Of a DNA stretch of 64,000 bases, positions 1 to 10,892 are shown piece after piece. A model generated the notes under the pieces. It saw only the letters and a list, made by a program, of their open reading frames with translations. It searched no databases and was not told the DNA's origin. Source of the DNA: Lenzites betulinus (lineage: Eukaryota; Basidiomycota; Agaricomycetes; Polyporales; Polyporaceae). The stretch covers positions 1 through 64,000 of the forward strand of contig JABYQU010000015.1 in assembly GCA_022264855.1 (NCBI GenBank), read 5' to 3'. How positions within the stretch are numbered: the first letter of the stretch is position 1; each line of letters opens with the position of its first letter. The position numbers and the translations under genes are program-made.

Positions 1-599
1 CGGCCGCGCCATGGGAAGTACAGCGGCGACGGAAGGCGTTGAGGAACCACACGAAGCCGCGGTCAGAGCTGAGCTTGAAGATGCGGTGGCAGCCCCTCAA
101 ACAGCACCACCCGTGCCGCCGCGATCGCGCGCGGGCGCGATCCACGCCTCTTCGTCCACAAGCTCAGCGGCGGGCCTCACGGGCGATTCCCAGCCCCACG
201 ATTCGCATGCGTCGGTGGCGCCGACGGACAAGCACCCCGCTGCGTCGGGCGCGATACCGCCTTCCCCGCAGATCCCCCGCGCGCCGACGAACGCGGAGCT
301 GATGGCCAAGTGTCACGCGTTCATCGACCAGATGCGCGAGGGCACGCCGTGGGTCGTGCAGCACCTCAACAACAACTACGTCCCGATGCCGGACGACGCG
401 GCGAGCTTCAGCTTCTGGATGGCACTGGTGCGTCCCGCTCTTGCGCCGCGAAAGCCACACTGACGGGCGGACCCTGTCTCTCTGCGTGCGCGCACCACAG
501 CTTCTGCCAATAGACGAGCACGAGAAGGCCAAATTGCTCCCGATACGCTCCCCGCGGCTGCGGCTGCGGCTCGTCGTGCACTGGATCGAGCAGCTGAAC
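1..599 (+). pseudogene. Partial second copy of the RING/LON gene (3' exons)
   Basis: Bases 1-599 match 17416-18014 with a constant offset of 17415 and only scattered substitutions. The copy covers the C-terminal part of the LON domain exon, its GTGCGT donor (after base 427), the following intron and most of the penultimate exon. Similarity stops abruptly within the codons for ...IEQLN, where this copy runs into GC-rich unrelated sequence instead of the next splice donor. The last exon of the intact gene is therefore missing here. Because the window starts inside the copy, it cannot be told whether the 5' half is also duplicated upstream. It is most likely a truncated duplicate; a gene with a new 3' end is possible. 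Confidence 0.75.
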
Positions 600-754
600 G
601 AGCGCGCGTGTGCAGCGGTGCGCCTGCCTCGTCCGCTTGCGTCGTGTCGCCTTGCGTCGCCTCGCGTCGCCACTGCGCAGGCCTGCGTCGCCTTGGCAGC
701 ACGCCGGGCGGCGGCGGGCGAGATTGCACCGTCGATATCGAGGTCGTAAGGTAG

Positions 755-860
755 CATATTCTCTATCTAAGGGAGTACCGCTCTCTCTAAGGGAGTACCG
801 CCCCCTATGGGAGTACTGCTCTCGCTCTCTCTCTATGGGAGTACCGCCCTCGGGTGTGTA
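755..860. repeat. Short imperfect tandem repeat (gggagtaccgc units)
   Basis: Four near-copies of gggagtac(c/t)gc, separated by CT-rich runs (ctctctct), directly follow the broken end of the RING/LON duplicate. No coding potential is seen. Confidence 0.6.
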
Positions 861-1084
861 TTGCGGTAGGTGGCAGGTAGGTGCTTCTCTCTCTCTATTG
901 GAGTGTTGCCCTGGAGTGCAAACATGGTAGGTAGGTGCACTGCGCGTCCTCTTCAGTACAGTAGTAGTTGAATATTCATTCGTGTGTCCTATGCCCTGTG
1001 GGCTGCAAGCTGGTGTGAGCCCCCTGTGTGCCCAAGGTGTGTCCTCGCCCGATCCCCCAGTGAGTCCTCCGCCCACATTGTCGG

Positions 1085-2060
1085 TGCCGATCGTCCGCGT
1101 CAGGGCTGATACGCTACTAGATTCGCGACGCGCAATGCAGAATTCGCGAGCGGAGCGCCCGCCGCGCGGAGGAGGGTCCTTGGATACCACACCCTCGGCG
1201 CCATCCACATCCAAACACCCCGCCGTGCACCCACCCTCTGCTCTGCTTTCTCCCCGGACGGCGCGTCGAGCATGCTGGCTCTTGCGGCCGCGGCTGTGGG
1301 CACGCATGGCGCTGCATTCCGCGCCGCCGCGTGTACCGTGCGCTCATCTGTACCGCAACTATGCGAGCGGATGAGTGTGCACCGGGACCGCCAAGGTACG
1401 TCGGCCGTCGTCAGGGCTGATACAGACACCTCCAGATTCCCGCCGCGCAATGCGCCGTTCGCGTGCAGAGCGCCTTTCGCACGGAGTACTCTACTTGGAT
1501 ACCACCGTCCCCGCCGCCCCACCGCACCTCCCGCCCTCTACACTCGCTCTCCGCGCAGACGCCGCGTCGAGCGTGCTGGCACTTGCGGCGGATGCAGTGG
1601 GGATGAGCAGTGCGGCATTCCGCGCCGCGGCGCGTACCGTGGATGAGTCCGTACCGTGGGCGAGTCTGTACCGCAGGTTCGCGGCTGGATTGGTGTGCGC
1701 GCATGGGCCACTTAGGTACGTCCGCGCCCGCATTGGCGACGATCGTGAGAGCTGATATATACGCCTCCAGATTCCCGCCGCGCGATGCGCCGTTCGCGTG
1801 AGGAGCGCCCGCCACTCGAAGTGTCCTTGGATACCGAGCAGGCGTGTCTTGTGCCGCAATCCCCGCCATGGATTCGACGCAACTTGGTACCCTCTTGCAC
1901 TGCACCCCGCGCCCTCCCTCGCTCTCCGCCCGCAGACACCTCAAGTTCGTCAAGCATGCTGCCTTCAAGTTGTCCCGCCGAGGTGCACTCCGCGCCGCCG
2001 CACGTACCGCGCCCTCGTCCGTACCGCAAATCCGTCCACGGATCATGATCAGAGTGCGCG
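1085..2060. repeat. Degenerate tandem repeat, units of about 311-335 bases
   Basis: The motif cagggctgat recurs at 1101, 1412 and (diverged) 1747, each time followed by a similar block (ctccagattcccgccgcgc, then a run ending in ...gagcgcccgcc) and, about 170 bases on, by a gtgctggcacttgcgg-like block. The spacings are 311 and 335 bases. Copies have many substitutions and small indels. Long open frames in this tract are on both strands and in several frames, as expected from GC-rich DNA, and none reads like a conserved protein. Confidence 0.65.
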
Positions 2061-3357
2061 CTGGCACACAATTAGCGATTCCGTTCCGATCGGCGCGTTC
2101 CATGCAGCTACGCATCGGTGCCGCTCGCTCGGTCTGCACCCACAAAGGGCACCCCGCCGTGGGCGTCCACGCAATCCTCTTCGCTCTCGCAGTCGGAGCA
2201 GTGTTGCATCGCGGCGCACGATGCCCTGCCATGGCAGACGGTACGTACCGTGTCGAGTGCCGTCGCGCATGCGTATTAGCCATCGCAAACTCACCATCTT
2301 CGATACCAGATCGGGCAAGCACCGACGCGCGCAGTGCAGCAAGCGCACCGTATCGCCCTCGATCTCGCTTCGCGCCGTCCCACGCGCGCACGAACCTCGT
2401 CGCTATGCGCCGCCATGCACCGCATTCCGTACGCATTAGCTCGAGCCGATCTCTCTGTGCCTGCCCACTCTGTGTCAGTTTCCGGCAGCCCGACCCCGGC
2501 AGCGCCTTCCGAGCAAGCTGGCCAAAATGTGCTCCCCCGCCATCCCCGCTGTACCGTGCCCGCGCGCGCACTGGCCTGCCCATCCGGGACACGACGACGC
2601 GGTACCGTGGGCGAGCAGGCAAGTGCGGGCAAAGGAATTCGACTGCGCAAGGCTGGCTTCGGCCGCCGTCCTCCCTGTTGCATCCCCATCCCGCCGTTCT
2701 CGGCCAGGGCCCGCCAGCGATCAATAGTACGTGCCCAGCCATAACCGAGCGAGACGCGCCATGTTCACGTTTCGATGTCAGGCGGGGGCGCGGCATAGTC
2801 CTGGTTGCAGCACGAGCAGCCGATACATCACGGTACAGGGCAGGCAACGCGCCGCGCGCCGCGTACCGTAGAGCGAGCATCCCGCCAATGGGAGCACACC
2901 AGCAACGCACGTCGAACGGCATCGGCATGTCCCCGCGGCGAGCCCGCTCTACGCCGTGTACAGCAGCACCGTGTAGTAGCGTAGTAGAGCACCCACTTCG
3001 ACGCAACGTCGGCGCACTCTGCGTGCTGCACCGCGCGCGCCGTCGTTCCGCACACTGTTCTGTACCGTGCCAGGGAGGCCCCGGATGAGCCTGCAAGGGA
3101 CGGTCCCGCGAGGACTCGGAGGGAGGCGCGCCGCGGCAGCCGCAGGATAGTAGTATGTAGTACTGTGTACCTACGCGGGCTCCCTGCACAACGCAGTGCT
3201 CCGGCTCACTAATTGTCTGATTAGCTAGTGTGCATCATCGTCTGATGTCGCCGCCAGCATGTGCTGCAAATCATTTCGAAGCAGCATTATATACTGCCCT
3301 GACAACCCGGCGTGCAGGGGACCTTCTCCCTCTCAGGCTGATGCAGCCCTGTGCATG
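2061..3357. other. GC-rich gene-free stretch
   Basis: No convincing exon, RNA gene or terminal repeat is seen. The DNA resembles the neighbouring degenerate repeat in composition and may be a still more diverged continuation of it. It ends at the left terminus of the 3365-10885 transposon. Confidence 0.4.
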
Positions 3358-3364
3358 CCTCATG

Positions 3365-3395
3365 CCCGGTGGAAAGTCTGTATGGGCGCCTAGGG
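3365..3395 (+). repeat. Left terminal inverted repeat of the Tnp2-like element
   Basis: Starts cccggtggaaagtctgtatg and ends cctaggg; the reverse complement is found at 10855-10885 with a single t/c difference. It is preceded by the proposed target duplication cctcatg. Confidence 0.7.
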
Positions 3396-3609
3396 TCTGA
3401 TATGTTTTTTATATGTTCACACGATCAGGCCCTAAAACGGGACCAATTTGCCATATCTCGACATACACAACTATGCTCAGATCTTGTATAGTATGCAACA
3501 TAATATATGCAGTATGCCTTCATATGTGCAGGTATTGCGACATAGTACACCCAGATTAAAGTCCATTCAGCCATATTGTACACGATTGTCCCGGAATCGG
3601 AGCCTACAA

Positions 3610-3850
3610 TTACGCCCACCCGCGCGCCCGCGCGTCCACCCGCCCGCGCATCCACCCGCCCGCGCGTCCACCCACCCGCTCGCCCGCAGGCCGACCCGCT
3701 TGCGTACACGCGCACCCACCAGCTTGCCCACGCGCACACCCCGCACACCCCGCACGCCCAACCGCGTAACCGCGCACCCACCCGCGCACCCACCCGCGCA
3801 CCCACCCGCGCACCCGCTCGCCCGCCCGCTCGCGCACCCCCCCGCGCACC
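3610..3850. repeat. CCACCCGCGCGC-type minisatellite near the left transposon end
   Basis: About 240 bases built from short units such as cacccgcgcgc, cccgcgcgtcc and cacccgctcgcc, in more than fifteen imperfect copies. It lies between the left inverted repeat and the first gene of the transposon. Any frame through it gives only low-complexity Pro/Arg or Gly/Cys peptides, so the open frames are artefacts. It could be a subterminal repeat region. Confidence 0.85.
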
Positions 3851-3993
3851 CACACACCGATACCTTAGCATTTACTGCGCCCTTTCCTTCCCTTTGTTAC
3901 TCCCACGCGGTTTCTTCGGCTTGATTTGCATCGTCATCGCAGCCTCTCGGAAGTCCTAGATTGATTCATCAGTAAGACCACCCTATGTATAAA

Positions 3994-5885
3994 TCACATA
4001 CACTTTACCTTAAGTTCGTCGTCGGACGCACTCGAGAACGCTATGACGATGTCCTCAGCAGAAGCCGTCGAGTGTTTTGCAGCATGTGCCTGGGCGAAGC
4101 GATGCCTGGTTTCATTGATTATGGCATCGTCGCGTGACATGTTCTCATAGAACGTGTTGAACTCCGCAGTGGTGGGATTGTCGTGCAGCTTGGTGTAAGC
4201 AATCGCGGCGAGGTTGCTGGCCGTGGGTAACGCGGTAAGCGGACTGCGGCATGTGGGCACAGTGTTTTGTACATACCGGGCGGTAGTCGATGTCTTGGTA
4301 ATGCGCAGGCGCGGTATCTTCGCTGTGTTTGCCAGAGAGGCGGTCATGGGGGGACCTCCACCCGGAGTGACGGTAGCGGTCAGCGCGGGACTGTAGCTGT
4401 TTGTGGTGATGGCATCGGGCTTAGCCAGGGATGGAGTCGATGAAGTAGTAGCAGCGTTGTCCGGGAGGGAAGCAGGGCGGGGGGCGAGCGGAGACGTGGC
4501 ATCCGTTGTGTTGAGGAGGGAGCTCACAGCAAGCTTGGCGATTAACGCCTTTCGGCGCTCGGGATGATCCAAAATTGATGCGCTCGGCGCCGTATCGGCG
4601 CGCGTGCCCGAATCTTGTTCATGGGGGCGTGATGTACCTGATGAGTCGTCAGTGTGAGGGCAGAAAGAAACAGACACTCATACCTTGCGGCGTTGCATAT
4701 TCAAGTTCGTCAGAGGACCTTGATTGGGCCCGGGATTCCGCAAGTAATCTGTCAAAGTCAGTTTGGGAGACGGGATGAATAACATCATGGGCTTACCTAG
4801 GCGCTGGCATCTTGCCCTCGGCCTTGGCGCGCTTGGCATTGGGACCGGAGGTATGGTACCTTGTTGGCGTGCGGCCTCGTTTGGGAACACGGACGACGTG
4901 GTCCTCCTCGGATTCCTCAAGATCTTCGTCTGGTGCCTGTGTGTCTGTGTCTGTCGCATTGGCTTGTTGTCTGGGTCGCACCCAGCTAGGATAGCGGTCT
5001 CCCGCGAAAAGGGTGAGCTTGTAGTGTCCTTCGCAAAGTGCTAGCTCGGGAAAATAAGTATACATCTCACGGCGGTGATCGGCAATAATATCGCTATCTG
5101 CCTGCGTCCACTTCGTCGGCATCTTCCCTTGGTTACGGTACTTTTCCCAGAGACGCCGCTGATGTTCGGCCATCTCAGTTACGCGTGACTTAGAAACGAC
5201 GGTTCCGTCTGGATTTTCAATGTATTTCCGCACGTTGGCGCTGTTGTTGCGCATATGATAATTGTCTCCGTTTTGTTGGTACGGCGCCCATGCATCGCGT
5301 GTCCAGAATCGGATGTTGGGGTAGTCGTTCTGGCTGGGCTCGGGGAGTGACGCGGGTCGCGAGGATGCCCTGCCAGAACCGGAGTCGTCCGTGCCTGGCG
5401 AGCATCTATCGATCAGTGTGTCGTAGAGCTCCCTGGGAACCGATGATGCTATGTTTAGCTTAATTTGAGATATACCATGCTTACCGTGCTTGTTCGCAGC
5501 GCCCCTTCCACTCCCCTACAGTCCGGTGCAACTCGGCATTTTGGCGCATAAGCTCGTTATTCTGCGCGGTAATGAACTGATAGACATTGTTGGTGAGTAG
5601 CAGTTCGTGGGTCGCCTCGCGAATCGTTTTTGCGGCCATGGGGCTGTTCTAAACTTGAATTAGTTCACGAGCGTCAGAAGTATTGAGATCCGTATATGCG
5701 GGGTTTACCGTGATCACAGGTTCCGAGTTTCTGAAAAAAGCTTCAGGCGAAGGGGTAGTTGCCGGGTTTGATGAGTACGCGGCCGATGCCTGTGCCTCGG
5801 CAAAAACGCGTGGCAAATCGATCACAGGGCCCTGACTGTCAGTCGGACTGAGCGACATCGGGCTGGTCAAAAATGGAGTGGGCAT
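3994..5885 (-). CDS. Unrecognised transposon-borne protein (561 aa, five exons)
   Basis: Exons at 5709-5885, 5485-5648, 4797-5432, 4684-4748 and 3994-4637 join in phase through GTAAAC/GTAAGC/GTATGA donors and TAG/CAG acceptors, giving 561 codons. The start ATG at 5885 is the first in the open frame. I do not recognise a family. The N-terminus is Ser/Pro/Thr-rich; a short helical block with NELMRQNAELHRT (exon 2) could be a coiled coil; the centre (exon 3) contains a charged region including MPTKWTQADSDIIADHRREM, followed by an acidic stretch and a basic KRGRTPTRYHTSG-type patch that could bind DNA or act as a nuclear signal; the C-terminal half is polar. It lies head-to-head with the 6095 gene (about 210 bases between starts) inside the same transposon, so a helper role in transposition is possible but unproven. 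Confidence 0.7.
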
Positions 5886-6094
5886 GTTGAGGTGCTACCA
5901 CAGAGGGGAAGAGTTTTGCAGGAGGTTGGACTGTCGGTGTTGTTGGTTGGAAGTGTGAGATAGAACAGCAAACAGACGAGCGAGGCCAGGCAACTATAGT
6001 GTGACTGTCACATTATCTCAAGCCTCGAGCGTCTATGCACTTCTTATGCATCGCGCTTGCGCTTTCCGGTCATCCTGTTGCCGCATTAGTATCA

Positions 6095-7129
6095 ATGGCT
6101 TCCCCTGATTCTCCAACAACTACTGTTGGGACGGCGTCCCCACTCGCAGGATTCTTGGCTATGTTCAATGACCCGGACAACCGCGCCAGATTGCCGGACG
6201 CCGATAGGATCGCGTCGCGCGGATCAAGGTCAGTTTGTCATGTTTGCTGATCATCTAGTTGCTCAGCTAATACATATGTTACAGTGACTCATCAGACTAT
6301 CTAATGGGCTCGTTTTTCCTCGGGCACCCCACCACACCGAGGACGTTAGCCATTCCGGCGGGATCCCTCAAAGCTATCGGCGTGCATTTCCGTGAGCTCG
6401 CCAAGGTAGCCGCACGCGCGAACGTACAAATCGCAGAGAGACGCCAGTACGACTATGAAGAGCTCGGTGAGGCATACCTCGAAGTTCTCAGTGGAGTTCA
6501 AGCACTCCAGGAAGCCTTACAAAATCTCGGGAATGAAGAACTCACAAAACTCGTCAATGGAAGGTACGGATTCTTGCAACACTGCCAAGGCGATAACCCT
6601 AACTCATATGCATTGTCCAACTAGCTCGATCAAGACATTCCGAGCGCGCATTCCGCCCCTCCTTGCGATCAGCCCACATGGGCGGGCATCACATGGTGAT
6701 CCGCTTGGCGACACTGCTACCGCGCACGGCCACGAGGATTCCCTCCCCCCCTGCGATGGTCCCAGCTCCACCCGTGTTCGTTCATCTTCGTCGTCGTCGT
6801 CGACGTCCACCGTCCGACCTCACCAGGATCGCGATCTGTCTGTCGCTGCATCTACGACTGCCCCAGGAGCACTCTGGGCACAAGCCATCGCGGCGAAGGA
6901 CCTAATCAATCCCACGACGCCGTCTGATGGATCTGTCACCGAACATAGTTTTTCTGATGAACTGCGCGCTATGGACCTGCTTACCGACCCTGTGATGTGT
7001 GCTGATCCTATTACTCCTCGTACCTACCGCACTATGGTCTCAATATATGCTCACAATCACGGTGATATCATTGTTCCTACCTCTTGTCCTCATGAGATTG
7101 AATTATGTATGCCCGTCGATTCTATTTGA
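6095..7129 (+). CDS. Small transposon-borne protein (305 aa, three exons)
   Basis: Exons 6095-6228, 6285-6563 and 6625-7129 join in phase with GTCAGT and GTACGG donors and CAG/TAG acceptors. The ATG at 6095 gives MASPDSPTT...; an in-frame ATG at 6035 would add 20 residues. No family is recognised. The middle exon encodes a helical stretch of about 90 residues (AKVAARANVQIAE... to ...EELTKLVNG), predicted coiled coil by its heptad-like pattern. The last exon is rich in Ser, Thr, Pro and His and contains a run of about ten serines. The gene is divergent from the 3994 gene and convergent with the transposase, with under 40 bases between the stops. Its role is unknown; the position suggests it belongs to the transposon. 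Confidence 0.7.
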
Positions 7130-7167
7130 TCATGTTACAAAGCGATTACAAAGAAATCAATCGATTA

Positions 7168-10100
7168 TTATTCTTCCTCATTTTCGACAATGGTTTCCAG
7201 GGCGCCCGATCTATGGCTAGCCTCGAGCCCCAGCTTCTCCACCAGGAAATAGTTTTCACCCGTTTGAAAGTGGGGCTCGTCGATCTTGGTAAGATCTATA
7301 CTAACGTCTGAGTCTGGTACCATCGCGACCACCGATTGAATCTGGTGGATATCGACCACGCGCAACGCCGCGTTCCCTTCATACGGGGCAAGCCACACTG
7401 TACCATGCAAGTCGTCGAATAGGTCTTCATCCCGCCGTCCGAAAACCGACACCAGCGCGACCGTGCGTAGGACCGTTGCGTCGGGTTCGCTATCTGGCGG
7501 CGATATGCGGCAGAAGTATCGAACCTCCGCTATTTCGGCGCGTCCTTCGATGAGTACCTAACGAGTAATACATTAATCAGCATATACCCGGGTGTGTGAT
7601 ATTGAAACCGACCTTCACAATGCGCGCGATCCGCAACTTCGCCAAAGGCTTTGTTGACTCCTTCCATGCCGAACGTGCAACCTGGTCATTAGGCAGACGT
7701 AAGCGTGCCCACTTCCGAACCTTCAAAGAGTAAGCGGCCTCGTCGCCGATCGGTTGCTGCCCCAGATTAGCCCAGAACCAGTAGAAGGCCGCCGCCTCAC
7801 AGGCAGGGACCCAGCGTGGACAAGAATCGCGCGCTCGCAGGAGTACAAAGTCATTTCCGAGGTCTAGAGAACCACGAGGGAGTCGAGGCTGCGCATTGTC
7901 GTCTAGTCCAGGGATCATTGCCTTGAGTGCATTCACCTGACAGCGCAAGAGGGCCCGTTCTGACAGGTTCGCAAATGGGTTCGATGGAAGCCTGATCTCG
8001 CCGCCGAGGTCTCCGATGCTGCGTTCCATTGTGTATTGACCATGACCAGGGAGGGGACCTGTGAGCGTAACCTCGCGAGCGCCGTGCCCGACACCATGGA
8101 TGCATGGCCGAACATGGTGCAATAGATCCGGATCCCGGTGGTAGTAGAGTTCTTCAAACTCCGTTTCTGCTTCGGAAGCCATTTGATCGGCCCGGACGAG
8201 TTCCGCGCGTGAGATAACACAGCGTCCGAGTAACTGGCCAGCTGCGACAAATTTCGTGTAGTTCTTCAGGTACGGCTGAGGCAGGGTGCGTCGAAGCATC
8301 GCGGGTCCGTACCCATAGAAATACGTCATCCATTCTTTGGCTTTGTAGCCGCTGCTGATTTTTTCGGCGATGTTGCGCGGAGGACGGTCGTACGAGCCAG
8401 GAAGGAATGATGCCGCGCGCGCGACCTCGGCGCCGTGGCTAACCCATGTGTCATCTTGCAGCACTGCCCACGGCTCCTCCGTCGGATCGCTCTTGCTGCC
8501 GTGAATCGTGCCGCGCCAGAGACTGACAAACAAGTCCGTGATGTTGAGGGAGACCAAGTGCATATAGTCCAAAGGGAAGCAGCCAGGCAGGTCGAACATC
8601 CGTGAGAGTCCGCTGAAAATACTAGGCTTGCTGAGGCCCGTCTCCTTCCGAACGCGCTCATACTCTGCGGGGGTTTGCGCGGCGACGAGGCGGGCTTCAT
8701 TCTGTCGATATTCCGTGGCTAGCGTTTCGGGTGATTGAGTAATCGTCGTGCGATCCACATCGCCGTGAGAGCACCCAGGAACATCATACGGTGGCGCAGG
8801 CTGTAGCAAAACCGGATAGTAAGTCCCAAGCCGCGGTTTTCGTCGCCAGATCAGGGGGCAATAGAGTCGACATCCTCGGCGGCCGGTATGCCCGACCATC
8901 CCGCTCATCAAAGCCATGGCTGGGCCATCTGCTAGAACCAGCGCCAGAAAGACATAGACCAGAGAGACAGTGTCCTTAGATGCATCCCAGATCTTGAGCC
9001 CCTCGCGCATCAGTGCCGAGACGTGATAGAGCCCCGGGAAGAGAAACGAGTCCAAGTCCTTAGGATGGTTCGGCCCTGGAATGACCGCCCCCGGAAGGAC
9101 GTACTTCTTCCGGTAGCGCTTGTCGGGACCCAGATTGAGGACGACCCATATGTAAATCCAGCAGTCGGACTTCTTACTGCGGTAAAGCTGTGCGCCGTCG
9201 ATGGAGAGCATCACGACAACGTCGTCCTTGCCAATTTGTTGGGCCGCGTAGGCTCCCCAGAAGCGACTGCCATGCTGGACGTCCTTGAAGTGCTTGAGCT
9301 CGCCAGCCCCCTCGAGTTCCTCCAAGACCTCTTCGACCGCCTCAGACAGATAACCCATAGACCTTGCCCCTTCCGGTGTGCGATACTGAGCCTGGATTTG
9401 CGGTCCGAGGGGCATTGTGTAATATTGCTGACGTGCTTCCTTCTTGCCCCCGTTCTTCTTGCGCGACTTGAGCTCGTCGTACCGCGCCTGGCCGCACTTC
9501 GGACAGTTCTCCATGTGCGCGTAGCTTCCGGTGAATGCGACGCAACTTGCAACGCACATGTCGTTGGCTATCGGGACAATGCCACTGAGCAACTCGACCT
9601 TGCGCTTGACCTGGTAGTGGGTGAGGAGCTTCCGTGCCGGATCACGGCGGGATACGATCTTGATCATCTTGTTGTAGCACTCTCGGGACTGATTTTGGAG
9701 GGCAAGATAGATTTCGATGGAGTACATGTGGTCGTCGTTGTCAATTTCGAGCAGCTCCTCGGGGGGGTTTCGGAGCTGGTCGCGGGCTTCTGCGCTCAGG
9801 CCGCTGTGGAGAGAGTCCAGGGTTGCCCCCTTGAGCAGCTTGATGAAGTCGAGTGCACGCTTCATGTCCTCGAGGGTGACAGTCACTTCCTCCATCCCAT
9901 CGCCATCCGCTGCGTCCGCGCCGGGATTCCACGCGCCCGCGGGCCCCGGATTACCCTCCTGGTCCGGTTCGTCGTCGTCCTCATCACGGACCTCCTCCAC
10001 TGTCACGCGATGGGTACGGGGATGCGCGGGACCTGCCAATGGATCCGCGAACGGATCATCAGGGTGGTGAGGGGACTGGGCGCGCGACGGCGGGGACTGG

Positions 10101-10554
10101 GCGCGCGACGGCGCGGATTGGTCGCGCGACGGCGGGGATTGGGCGCGCGACGGCGGGGATTGGTCGCGCGACGGCGGGGATTGGGCGCGCGACGGCGGGG
10201 ATTGGTCGCGCGACGGTGAACGTGGCATCTGTGTAGATATTGAGTACCAAAGATGATGTAGCACATAGTCTGCGCACATACCCCCTCCTCTACACGTGTG
10301 CGCTTGCGCGGACGTGCATCTGGTGCGATTGGGCTCGCGCTGCGCGACGAGGTAGGTTTGCGCTTGTGGCGAAGTGTGTTCGCTACAGCTTTGGCCGCCT
10401 TGCGTATCTTGTCAACGGTTTGGTGGCGGTAGTACGTGGTTTTTGCGATTGTATGCGGGTTTCCGTGGCAATACTTGTCGCACCTACAGATATAAGTGCT
10501 TCTAATGCGCCGTTGCGGGGCAGGAGGCTGCTTGGGGGGGACAGGGGGAGCCAT
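7168..10554 (-). CDS. Tnp2-like transposase (CACTA/EnSpm superfamily), 1092 aa
   Basis: Three exons, 10282-10554, 7613-10228 and 7168-7557, are joined by a GTATGT...CAG and a GTCGGT...TAG intron in phase 0. Exon 1 has a Cys-rich N-terminus (CRCDKYC, then TYYRH) like the zinc-binding start of this family. Exon 2 opens with a run of SPPSR(D/A)Q heptads and an acidic linker, then CPKCGQARYDEL, the putative catalytic segment VVVMLSIDGAQLYRSKKSD, FLFPGLYHVSAL, HTGRRGCRLYCPL and FPLDYMHLVSLNIT, all typical of Tnp2 proteins of mushrooms. The last exon gives a C-terminal beta-rich tail (VWLAPYEGN...). No stop or frameshift interrupts it. The protein should cut and join the element's ends. The in-frame ATG at 10620 would add 22 residues. 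Assignment rests on recalled family motifs, not a search. Confidence 0.85.
10072..10225 (-). repeat. 21-base minisatellite inside the transposase gene
   Basis: About seven copies of a 21-base unit (gggattgggcgcgcgacggc and variants alternating gggcgcgcg and ggtcgcgcg) encode the SPPSRAQ/SPPSRDQ heptads near the start of exon 2 of the transposase. The unit length keeps the frame, so copy number can change without harming the protein. Confidence 0.85.
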
Positions 10555-10854
10555 CCATGCGAGCGAGAGGGCAGTAATGGTGGATTGCGGCAGAGAGGCA
10601 CAAACGTATTTACATGCCAAAACACCCTTTCATCGGGCTCTACTTTGTGTCGATTCATGTAAGTGAGAATGCTCTGGAATATAGCCGGATAGGGCGAGAT
10701 ATGTCGGCACACAGAGAGAGGAAGCGGGTGAGGTCGAGCGTGCATGCTGGAACGTCGTGTGATGAGGAGAGGAAGGCCAACAATTTAGCGCCCACTCCGA
10801 TCAGGGTCTATGGCGTCATATGGGAATCTGGCGGCAATATCTCGAGGGATGGGG

Positions 10855-10885
10855 CCCTAGGCGCCCATACGGACTTTCCACCGGG
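10855..10885 (-). repeat. Right terminal inverted repeat of the Tnp2-like element
   Basis: Inverted partner of 3365-3395 (30 of 31 bases). It is followed at 10886 by cctcatg, the same 7-mer that precedes the left terminus. Confidence 0.7.
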
Positions 10886-10892
10886 CCTCATG

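Larger units (their letters stand above)
3358..10892. mobile_element. DNA transposon with Tnp2-like transposase and two further genes
   Basis: A 31-base inverted repeat (3365-3395 and 10855-10885, one mismatch) encloses three spliced genes: an unrecognised 561-codon minus-strand gene, a 305-codon plus-strand gene and a minus-strand Tnp2-like transposase. Directly outside the inverted repeats lies the same 7-mer, cctcatg, at 3358-3364 and 10886-10892; moving the border by one base makes the duplication 9 bases (gcctcatgc). This fits a target-site duplication. The ends read cccggtgg..., not CACTA, although the transposase family is usually grouped with CACTA/EnSpm. All three genes can be spliced without a frame break, so the copy could be autonomous. 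Boundaries are my inference from the repeat pair. Confidence 0.7.

Noticed and set aside
1411..3189. 592-codon minus-strand open frame, and a 414-codon plus-strand frame opposite it
   Set aside because: Both lie in a GC-rich degenerate repeat, overlap each other on opposite strands and have Arg/Ala/Ser-rich composition with no recognisable motif. Openness follows from lack of AT-rich stop codons.
3207..3230. cactaattg...ctagtg, a possible CACTA terminus
   Set aside because: It is a small local palindrome; no matching cacta/tagtg end was found beyond 10885, while the 31-base repeat pair at 3365/10855 is far stronger.
3425..3960. Several overlapping proline- or glycine/cysteine-rich open frames
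   Set aside because: They are translations of the cacccgcgc minisatellite in different frames.
9023..10219. 398-codon plus-strand frame
   Set aside because: Exact antisense of the Tnp2-like transposase, which has clear family motifs on the other strand.
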